Shown here piece by piece: positions 5,559 through 5,973 of a stretch of 5,973 nucleotides of DNA (position 1 is its first letter; every line of letters starts with the position of its first letter). Position numbers and translations under genes: made by a program. The stretch comes from Deltaproteobacteria bacterium (GTDB lineage Bacteria > Desulfobacterota > Desulfobacteria > C00003060). The stretch is taken from the NCBI GenBank assembly GCA_030667105.1, contig DAOUWN010000150.1:1-5973 (forward strand), given 5' to 3'. The notes under the pieces were generated by a model that worked only from the letters and a program-made list of their open reading frames with translations, was not told the origin of the DNA and made no database searches.

Positions 5559-5574
5559 ACATCAATATTGATGT
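5559..5574 (+). promoter_or_regulatory. 16-bp palindrome, candidate toxin-antitoxin operator
   Basis: ACATCAATATTGATGT is a perfect palindrome ending 9 nt before the toxin start codon. HigA-type antitoxins bind palindromes at this position to repress their own operon, so this is the likely operator. No clear -35/-10 pair was identified around it. Confidence 0.5.
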
Positions 5575-5583
5575 TGACTAATT

Positions 5584-5937
5584 ATGGAATTCAGTGTAGA
5601 GTTTTGTGAAACCAGTTCGGGGAGATGCCCGGTGCGAGAGTTTCTGGACGAACTTAAGGAATCTAATCCAGAAGATTTTGCCGCCGTCATGGCGGGTCTC
5701 GCGAAATTGCGAAACAGGCACTATCACAGGCCGCCTCTCTCAAAGCCTATTGGAGATGATCTTTTAGAGCTGCGCCATGTAGGGAAACTCAATACAAGGG
5801 TGCTATACTTTTTTGTGAAAGGACGGAGGATCATTACTGTACATGCAATCCGAAGTAAAGCCACAAAGATTGCTGCGCGAGATCGCAAAGTTGCTTTGGA
5901 TAGAAAACGTGATTGGCTGGCGAGGAATCCGATATGA
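5584..5937 (+). CDS. HigB/Gp49-like toxin (RelE/ParE superfamily)
   Basis: This 117-residue protein fits the phage-derived Gp49-like (DUF891) HigB family, whose members cleave mRNA on the ribosome. Family features are the opening beta strand FSVEFCET followed by CPVREFLDEL, a helical pair with a 'MAGLAKLRNRHY' segment, then the core LLELRHVGKLNTRVLYFFVK, and IITVHAIRSKATKIAARD followed by a C-terminal helix ALDRKRDWL. The conserved LxELR and RVLYFF elements are present. The length is typical and no defect is seen. The start has only a weak ribosome site, which is common for such toxins. The gene comes first in the operon and overlaps the next start by 4 nt (ATGA at 5934-5937), the usual HigBA order. 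The palindrome upstream is a plausible site for autorepression. Intactness suggests a working module next to decayed restriction genes. Confidence 0.88.
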   Translation: MEFSVEFCETSSGRCPVREFLDELKESNPEDFAAVMAGLAKLRNRHYHRPPLSKPIGDDLLELRHVGKLNTRVLYFFVKGRRIITVHAIRSKATKIAARDRKVALDRKRDWLARNPI

Positions 5938-5973
5938 AACGACTGACCAATTTTGATACATACCTTGAAGACC
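5934..5973 (+). CDS. HigA-like antitoxin, 5' end only
   Basis: Only 13 codons are inside the window (MKRLTNFDTYLED). This opening resembles the N-terminus of HigA-type helix-turn-helix antitoxins, which often start with an MKxLTxFDxYL pattern. The start codon overlaps the toxin stop by 4 nt, which implies translational coupling. The DNA-binding domain lies beyond the window, so the family call rests on this short stretch and on position. Confidence 0.6.
   Translation, partial: MKRLTNFDTYLED

Overview
The window looks like an accessory-rich stretch of a bacterial chromosome. The best guess for the host is a deltaproteobacterium or related anaerobe (Desulfobacterota). This rests on the gene types, the style of the intergenic repeats and a possible selenocysteine gene; no phylogenetic marker is present. 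All genes I accept lie on the + strand.

Layout: (1) 7-588 encodes an ORF6N-domain DNA-binding protein of phage or accessory type. (2) 589-751 is a gap holding a 30-nt repeat, a small hairpin and a 53-nt repeat. (3) 752-2104 encodes a full-length FAD-dependent dehydrogenase of the COG2509 type. (4) 2191-2409 is a small gene absent from simple ORF calls. It encodes a two-helix YgaP-like (DUF2892) membrane protein whose conserved 'GFCP' cysteine codon is TGA. A second TGA follows two codons later, and then a hairpin with a GGUC loop at the position expected of a bacterial SECIS element. I read it as a candidate selenoprotein with a Sec-Pro-Sec motif; this is the most interesting item in the window. 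(5) 2462-2551 is a run of four short hairpins. (6) 2628-3629 and 3642-4628 form a two-gene operon for the alpha and beta subunits of a thiamine-diphosphate E1 2-oxoacid/acetoin dehydrogenase, without E2 or E3 in view. (7) 4629-4810 is non-coding and holds an inverted copy of the 53-nt repeat plus a weak terminator-like hairpin. (8) 4811-5495 holds two gene remnants fused end to end: a C-terminal winged-helix piece of a Fic/RecG-like protein and the C-terminal domain of a type I restriction HsdR subunit. (9) 5496-5973 holds a triple ACAGGAT repeat, a 16-bp perfect palindrome, a HigB/Gp49-type toxin and the first codons of its antitoxin.

The E1 pair is a coherent metabolic unit and the toxin-antitoxin pair a coherent regulatory one. 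The ORF6N gene, the broken restriction genes and the toxin-antitoxin pair are typical of a defence or mobile island that has partly decayed around the metabolic genes. The FAD dehydrogenase and the YgaP-like gene are each preceded by the same 53-nt repeat. That repeat probably reflects the spread of a short element and not shared regulation, but this is untested.
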